Below the pieces are notes generated by a model. The model ran no database searches and was not told where the DNA came from. It was given only the letters and a program-made list of their open reading frames with translations. A program made the position numbers and the translations under genes. This document shows, in pieces, positions 59,494 through 64,000 of a stretch of 64,000 nt of DNA; position 1 is the stretch's first letter, and every line of letters starts with the position of its first letter. Source of the stretch: JACDAN01 sp963842235 (lineage in GTDB: Bacteria > Actinomycetota > Thermoleophilia > Gaiellales > Gaiellaceae); assembly GCA_963842235.1 (NCBI GenBank), contig CAWJFT010000001.1, positions 1,550,001 to 1,614,000 on the forward strand, read 5' to 3'.

Positions 59494-60631
59494 TCTCGCC
59501 TGAAGAGCTCGCGAAGCACTACTCGGCCTTTCGCGTCTCCGAGCGGCTGCTCCTGACGGGACATTCGCATCAGGCGTGGCCCGACGTGGGTCGCGAAGGC
59601 GTGATCGAGGCCTGGGACGACGCGGCGCGGCTGACGGACGAGAAGTGGGACCGCGCCTTCGAGAAGGCTGAGCGGGTGCGCGAGGGATTCCGATCTCTCC
59701 TCGGAGAGCCAAGCGCCGCGATCGCGCTCGACCAGAACACCTTCGGGCTCGTGCTCCGCTTCCTCTCGGCGCTCGATCTGCGCCGCCGCCCGCGGCTCGT
59801 GACAACGGACGGGGAGTTCCACACGCTGCGGCGGCTGATGGGTCGGCTCGCCGAGGAGGAGCTGCTCGACGTCGTCTTCGTGCCCGCCCGGCCCGCCGAG
59901 ACCCTGGCGGAGCGGCTGGCGGCGGAGGTCGGCGGCAAGACGAGCGCCGTGCTCGTCTCGGCGGTGCTGTTCGAGGACTCGCGGATCGTCCCGGGCCTCG
60001 ACGAGCTGGCTCGCGTGATGCGGTGAGGCCGGGGTCGAGCTGCTCGTCGACGTCTACCACGCGCTCGGAGCGCTTCCCTTTCAGGCTCCGCGAGCAGGGG
60101 CTCGAGTCCGCGTGGGTCGTCGGGGGCGGCTACAAGTACCTCCAGCTCGGAGAGGGGAACTGCTTCCTGCGGCTGCCGCCGCAGGCGGACGAGCTCCGCC
60201 CCGCCTTCACGGGCTGGTATGCCGAGTTCGCCGAGCTGGCCGCGGCCCACGAGCCGGGCGCGGTCGAGTATCCGCGGGGCGGCATGCGCTTCGCGGGCGC
60301 GACATACGACCCGACGAGCCACTACCGCGCCGCCCGCGTCTTCGACTTCTTCGAGGAGCAGGGTTTGACGGCGGAGGCGCTTCGCGAGCGCTATCTGCAC
60401 CAGACGAGGCTTCTGGAGGAACTCCTCGGTGGAGACGAGCAGCGAGAGCGCTTCGGCGGCTTCATTGCCCTCGACGTCCCCGACGCCGAGGAGGTGAGCC
60501 GCCGGCTCGCCCGGGAGGGCGTGATGACCGACGCGCGAGGGCGTTACCTCCGCCTCGGGCCCGCGCCCTACCTCACCGACGCCCAGCTAGAGGACGCCGC
60601 TGAGCGTGTTCAGCGCGTTCTGAGGCGATAG
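59490..60631 (+). CDS. kynU: Kynureninase-type PLP enzyme (class V fold), two frameshifts
   Basis: About 380 residues. The N-terminus reads HYSAFRVSERLLLTGHSHQAWPD, a GHSHQAWP motif where textbook KynU has a DGNSLG-like motif. Then ALDQNTFGLVLRFLSAL, ELLVDVYHALGALPF (PLP Asp/His region) and AWVVGGGYKYLQLGEGNCF with the Schiff-base Lys. Frame changes near 60022 and 60080. The start is a TTG at 59490 overlapping the TDO stop. Directly after TDO, cleavage of kynurenine to anthranilate and alanine is the natural role. A different beta-lyase or aminotransferase activity cannot be excluded. Confidence 0.82.
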
Positions 60632-61863
60632 ACGTGGACGCTCCAGCGGTCGAAAACGTCGGTGAGGGCGCCGTCGGCCGCTGACACCGAGCGCCGTTCC
60701 GTGTAGACCTCGGCGCTCGACGCCCAGGCCGGGAGGCCGCCGATCGTCACCGCCTCGCTCCCCTCCCCACTCCGCGCGGCGATCACCCAGAGATCTCCAC
60801 GTGCGCCGCGGCGCGAGATCGCCTGCACCGACGGATCGGACGTCTCGAGCACGCGCGTCGACCCCGGGCTCACGAGCGCGGGCGCGAGCGGGCTCGAGGC
60901 TCCGATCTCCCGCACGAGCGGCTCGAGAACGCGCTCCCAGAACGTCCAGTTCCAGCCGCCCGCAGCATCGAGCTGGCCCCAGCACTTCGGATTCTGGCCA
61001 CCGAAGAAGGCCAGCGTCCGAGCGCCGTTCACGATCGCGTCGTAGATCATGTACCGCTCCTGCTCGCGCGTCGGCAGCGCGACGTTCCCGGCGGCGTCGT
61101 AGCTCCATGCCCAGCAGATCTGCAGCGTCGTCCAAACGGATCGGCTCGGCGTCGCCCACCGCAACACGTCCGTCCAGAGCCCGACCTGTCCGAGGTCCGG
61201 GTCAGGATCTCCGATCGCGATCGGGTACTGGTTGACCCCGTGGACGTCGGTGACCGCGCTGTACGGCTCGAGGCTCCAGACGCCGGCGCGCGCGGCCTGG
61301 ACGGTGACCCAGAGATGGTTGCGGTCGAGCGGCGTCCGCCCGGCGCACCAGCTCCGCCGGCCGCGGCCGGTGGCCAGGCAGTAGGCGAACCGCAGCCACG
61401 CGGGCCGGAGGCGGGCCTTCCAAGGCTCGTCCGCGCCCTTCCACATCCCGATCGCGCTCGCCGCGGGATCTGCCTTCAGCGAGCCGATCACGTGGCGGAG
61501 CTGCGCCTCGCGCCAACCGCCGGGATGCGCCTGGCTGTAAGCGCCAAGGTTGATCCAGGTGTTGATGCCTGCTGCCGCGGCCGCCCGGTTCCAGGCGATC
61601 GTCTCTGCGACGTCGGCGTCGGTCCAATACCCCGCAGGCCCGACCTTGACGAAGTTGACGCCGGCCGCGGCGACCTCCCGCAAACCGTCAACGGGCGGCC
61701 CCTTCGCCAGCACGATCGGGAACACCTTGCGCCCGTCGAGCATGACCGTCCCGTACCGGTCGACCCGGGTGACGCCGGCCGCAGCGTTCTCAACGCGCAA
61801 GTTACAAGTTGTTACAAGCCCGGAGAGCGCCAGCGCCGCGAGCGCGACGGCGAAGAGCCTCAT
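60610..61863 (-). CDS. Secreted TIM-barrel glycosidase-like protein
   Basis: 417 residues with a signal peptide (MRLFAVALAALALSGLVTT, followed by a Cys). The body reads as a TIM barrel: RKVFPIVLAKGPPVDGLREVAAAGVNFVKVG, AGINTWINLGAYSQ, SAIGMWKGADEPWKA (candidate catalytic Glu), YMIYDAIVNGARTLAFFGG and a C-terminal beta domain (VTIGGLPAWASSAEVYTERR). It resembles family-42/-5-like extracellular glycosidases without a clear match. ATG at 61863 overlaps the GNAT stop. Its 3' end overlaps the convergent kynU by 22 bp. Confidence 0.7.
   Translation of the reverse strand: MRLFAVALAALALSGLVTTCNLRVENAAAGVTRVDRYGTVMLDGRKVFPIVLAKGPPVDGLREVAAAGVNFVKVGPAGYWTDADVAETIAWNRAAAAAGINTWINLGAYSQAHPGGWREAQLRHVIGSLKADPAASAIGMWKGADEPWKARLRPAWLRFAYCLATGRGRRSWCAGRTPLDRNHLWVTVQAARAGVWSLEPYSAVTDVHGVNQYPIAIGDPDPDLGQVGLWTDVLRWATPSRSVWTTLQICWAWSYDAAGNVALPTREQERYMIYDAIVNGARTLAFFGGQNPKCWGQLDAAGGWNWTFWERVLEPLVREIGASSPLAPALVSPGSTRVLETSDPSVQAISRRGARGDLWVIAARSGEGSEAVTIGGLPAWASSAEVYTERRSVSAADGALTDVFDRWSVHVYRLRTR
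61801..61818. repeat. AT-rich direct repeat / imperfect palindrome
   Basis: GTTACAAGTTGTTACAAG: two GTTACAAG units with a 10-bp period, inside the signal-peptide coding region. It shares ACAAGTTGTTAC with the palindrome at 53526-53542. Confidence 0.4.
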
Positions 61864-62150
61864 AAGGAGGCGACGAGATCCGCGTACTCGGGGTGCCGTT
61901 CGATATAGCCGCGGGCAAACGGACACCACGCGGTCACCTTCAGACCGCGTGCCCGAATGTCGTCGAGCGTGCCGGCGACCAGTCGGCCGCCCACGCCGTG
62001 ACCCTCGAACGCCTCGGCGACCTCGGTGTGGACGAGGACGATCTCCCCGGTGTGCTCCCGGTAGTAGACGCAGCCCGCGAGCTCGCCGTTGAGATGCGCT
62101 TCGTAGCGGCGTTCCTCGCGGTTGTCTGTGACGACGAGCTCGTCGCTCAT
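61860..62150 (-). CDS. Small GNAT-like acetyltransferase (Acetyltransf_CG type)
   Basis: 96 residues: RYEAHLNGELAGCVYYREH, IVLVHTEVAEAFEGHGVGGRLVAGTLDDIRARGLKVTAWCPFARGYIERHPEYADLV. The EGHGVGGRLV segment is the acetyl-CoA loop, and the 'CPFARGYIERHPEY' ending is diagnostic of this YjdJ-like subfamily. Substrate unknown. ATG at 62150; stop overlaps the secreted protein gene (ATGA). Confidence 0.88.
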   Translation of the reverse strand: MSDELVVTDNREERRYEAHLNGELAGCVYYREHTGEIVLVHTEVAEAFEGHGVGGRLVAGTLDDIRARGLKVTAWCPFARGYIERHPEYADLVASL

Positions 62151-62184
62151 ACGCGAATCTTCTGACTTCTGACGTGTCCACCGC

Positions 62185-62613
62185 TCATGCGCGGAACCCG
62201 ACCTCTCGGTGCGTCCCGTCGCAGAACGGCTTGTTGCCCGAGTGACCGCAGCGGCAGAACGCCGCCCTCGTAAGCTCCTCCGCCGTTCCATCCGGCAGGA
62301 CTACGCGGATGCGGCCCCGGACGAGCAACGGGCCGTCGGGCGACGGCCTGATCTCGATCGTCGGCGAAGCGGGGGCTACCTCCCCGCCGGGCCGCCGCCA
62401 TCTGAGCGCACCTGAGGGACAGCTGTCCACTGCCCGAGCGATGTCCTCGGCGCTAGCCGCGTTCGGATCGATCCAGGGGCGACGCGCGGAATCGAAGACG
62501 GCCGGTAGCGCCTTGACGCAGTTCTGCGAGTGGAAGCAGAGCCTGGGATGCCATTCGACGACGATCTCGTCCGTGGCGTACTCCCGCGGGCCGACACGGT
62601 GCGGCGCGCTCAT
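62185..62613 (-). CDS. Fer4_19 plus CDGSH iron-sulfur protein
   Basis: 142 residues with two domains. The N-terminal divergent ferredoxin-like domain has CFHSQNC and DSCPSGALRW (residues about 26-70). The C-terminal CDGSH/mitoNEET-type zinc-finger domain has AAFCRCGHSGNKPFCDGTH with the 3Cys-1His 2Fe-2S ligands. Likely an electron carrier or cluster-transfer protein in the cytoplasm. ATG at 62613 (MSAPHRVG) is preferred over 62631. It sits 34 bp before the GNAT gene. Confidence 0.9.
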   Translation of the reverse strand: MSAPHRVGPREYATDEIVVEWHPRLCFHSQNCVKALPAVFDSARRPWIDPNAASAEDIARAVDSCPSGALRWRRPGGEVAPASPTIEIRPSPDGPLLVRGRIRVVLPDGTAEELTRAAFCRCGHSGNKPFCDGTHREVGFRA

Positions 62614-62637
62614 CGTTCGACGGTAGCGCAACAGCGC

Positions 62638-63831
62638 TCAGTCGGAGGCCAGCTCGCTTGCGAGCTGATGGCGAACGCGGTCTCGCGCTTCCGCGAAGCG
62701 AACCGCCTCGTAACCGATCAGCACCGTTAGGACGCCGGCGAGCACCGCGAGCGTGGCGAGCGCAGGCAGCGCCACGCCGACGGGAATGAGCGCGAGGAGC
62801 AGCGCCGCGCAGACAAGACGCTGCTTGTTGAGCGTGTGCAGGTTGCGGAGACGGAAGGAGACGTGCGCGAGGAGATAGAGCGCGGCCCCGCCCAGAAGCG
62901 CCGCAGCCGGGACGAGATCGAGCGGATCGCCGACATGAGCGAGCGTCTTCTTCAGTCCAAGCGCGAGGAGGACGATGCCGGCGACCATCGGAAAGTGGAG
63001 GTACGAGTACGAGTCGCGGGCCATCTCGTTCTGCTCGCGGCCCACGGCGGCTCGGCTGAGGCGGCGTTCGGCGACGAGGGCGACGACGTCGAAGTAGAGC
63101 CACCAGAGCGCGGCGGCGACCGCCATTCCCAGTGTGGCCGCCGCGACGACACCCGCATCCACGCCGCCGCTCGCACCCAGGCCGATCGCCACGATCGACT
63201 CCCCCAGCGCGATGATGATGATCAGGCCGTGCCGCTCGGCGAAGTGGCCCGGCACGAGCTTCCAGCCCTCGGAACCGAACAGAAACGGCTCCCCCACGTC
63301 CAGGAGGAGCGCGAGCGCCCAGAGCGCGCCCTGCTCCCAGCCGTCCGTGAACGCCGCCGCGACCAGCAGGCCGACGCCGAGCGCGGTGCCGCCGGCCAGC
63401 CCGAGCACCGACTGACGCAGCGCCGGATCGTCCCGACTCGCCAGCACGAACAGCCCGATGTGGGCGGCGCGGACGATCCCGTAGGCACAGGCGAAGAGCA
63501 GTGCGCTCTCGCCGAACGCACCCGGCACGCAGAGTGCGGCGACAAGAAATCCAGCCATCGCCGCGAACATCACGAGGCGCACCGCGCCCTCCTCGGGATC
63601 CACAACGCTCGTCAGCCAGGCGTACCCGGTCCACGGCCACCAGAGGACCCCGAGCACGAGAAGGCCCTTCGCCAACCCTGTCCACGTCGGCTCGGCGGCC
63701 ATCAGCGCTGTGCACTGGGTGATCGCCAGCACGAAGACGAGGTCGAAGAAGAGCTCGAGCGGAGTGACACGATCGGTCTGCCGCAGGACTGCAGTCAGCC
63801 GCGGCGCACGCTCAGGCGCGGTGGTCGTCAC
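62638..63831 (-). CDS. Low temperature requirement protein A (LtrA) family membrane protein
   Basis: 397 residues with about 12 helices. The family N-terminus TPLELFFDLVFVLAITQCTALM and the segments LVMFAAMAGFLVAALCVPGAFGESALLFACAYG, the block FAERHGLIIIIALGESIVAIGLGA (most conserved, with GLIIIIALGESIVAIG) and SYLHFPMVAGIVLLALGLKK are present. Function unproven; LtrA affects growth at low temperature in Listeria. GTG start at 63831. Only 23 bp separate it from the likely MarR gene upstream, so the two may share a transcript. Confidence 0.88.
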   Translation of the reverse strand: MTTTAPERAPRLTAVLRQTDRVTPLELFFDLVFVLAITQCTALMAAEPTWTGLAKGLLVLGVLWWPWTGYAWLTSVVDPEEGAVRLVMFAAMAGFLVAALCVPGAFGESALLFACAYGIVRAAHIGLFVLASRDDPALRQSVLGLAGGTALGVGLLVAAAFTDGWEQGALWALALLLDVGEPFLFGSEGWKLVPGHFAERHGLIIIIALGESIVAIGLGASGGVDAGVVAAATLGMAVAAALWWLYFDVVALVAERRLSRAAVGREQNEMARDSYSYLHFPMVAGIVLLALGLKKTLAHVGDPLDLVPAAALLGGAALYLLAHVSFRLRNLHTLNKQRLVCAALLLALIPVGVALPALATLAVLAGVLTVLIGYEAVRFAEARDRVRHQLASELASD

Positions 63832-63854
63832 CGCGCAATGGTTGCATTAGGGCC

Positions 63855-64000
63855 CTAGGCCGAGCAGTCTGCGTCTACGGGGCTCTCGTCCCCGTCCAGA
63901 CGCGCGAGCAGCTGCGCGAACTGCTCCAGCTCCTCGTCGTCGAAGCGCTCCTGGAGAAGCGACGTGACGCCGACGACGTGCGACTGCGATGCAGCATGGA
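63855..64000 (-). CDS. C-terminal fragment, probable MarR-family regulator
   Basis: Only the last 48 residues lie in the window: VVGVTSLLQERFDDEELEQF then AQLLARLDGDESPVDADCSA and TAG. The 'F..EELEQFAQLLARLD' helix is the usual C-terminal dimerisation helix of MarR proteins. The rest is outside the window, so the call is tentative. If MarR, it might control LtrA. Confidence 0.5.
   Translation of the reverse strand, partial: HAASQSHVVGVTSLLQERFDDEELEQFAQLLARLDGDESPVDADCSA

Noticed and set aside
1..64000. tRNA, rRNA, CRISPR, transposase, integrase and phage genes
   Set aside because: I looked for T-loop patterns, regularly spaced repeats and DDE or tyrosine-recombinase motifs and found none I could defend. 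The 'holin' domain at 9317-11351 is a cellular fusion, not phage.

Overview
This 64 kb window is high-GC bacterial DNA. Gene content suggests an actinobacterium, probably class Thermoleophilia (Gaiellales/Solirubrobacterales-like): an actinobacterial-type cydABDC operon, an F420/LLM-type oxidoreductase, SHOCT and DUF6325 small proteins, LPG-synthase-like membrane proteins, two sulfatases and mycobacterial-type GH15, GAP and DHA2 proteins. That placement is inference. I found no rRNA, tRNA, CRISPR array, insertion sequence or phage gene. Genes are tightly packed. Start/stop overlaps of the ATGA, GTGA and TTGA kind are common, and several convergent pairs overlap at their 3' ends. About 18 genes are interrupted by single-base shifts after which the same protein resumes in another frame; I read most of these as residual sequencing indels, not decay.

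Layout. 1-6.8 kb: a broken membrane protein, an aldo/keto reductase, a metallo-beta-lactamase-fold protein, a potassium channel, an HdeD-like protein, and a sulfatase with its formylglycine-generating enzyme. 6.9-16.6 kb: envelope and stress proteins (two LPG-synthase-like proteins, a holin-domain/phosphatase fusion, DUF4239, two SHOCT proteins, DUF6325), plus an SCP2 protein coupled to an amylo-alpha-1,6-glucosidase. 16.6-22.4 kb: cytochrome bd oxidase and its CydDC exporter. 22.4-30.1 kb: a universal stress protein with a 61-residue partner, DUF389, a Na+/H+ antiporter, NDH-2, an aldose epimerase, and a ClC channel that runs into the tail of an MFS exporter. 30.3-36.2 kb: zwf, GH15 and a GMC oxidoreductase in one unit, then a lipoprotein and an NfeD-like protein. 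36.3-50.7 kb: a second sulfatase, a GAP protein, a CMD-PLD-MFS-MFS operon, a MalT-like LuxR regulator, small orphan proteins, AI-2E and RDD membrane proteins and a PaaI thioesterase.

50.7-60.6 kb is a single ten-gene, translationally coupled catabolic operon. It encodes tryptophan 2,3-dioxygenase, a kynureninase-type enzyme, 2-aminobenzoate-CoA ligase, 2-aminobenzoyl-CoA monooxygenase/reductase and beta-oxidation-like enzymes (enoyl-CoA hydratase, SDR, acyl-CoA dehydrogenase), plus RidA, a creatininase-family hydrolase and an LLM flavoprotein. Together they could convert tryptophan to anthranilate and degrade it as CoA thioesters. No conventional kynurenine formamidase is present; the creatininase-family protein is a candidate for that step. 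The right end holds a secreted glycosidase-like protein, a GNAT, a CDGSH iron-sulfur protein, LtrA and the tail of a likely MarR regulator.

The most unusual feature is a near-palindromic 18-19 bp motif, consensus TCATCCGNNCNGGGTGAT. I found 13 good copies between 6.8 and 47.5 kb. The copies with an identifiable target mostly end 32-66 bp before a start codon, and several lie between divergent genes with a good core on each strand. It appears to tie the stress, envelope, respiratory and carbohydrate genes into one regulon, and I found no good copy at the catabolic operon.
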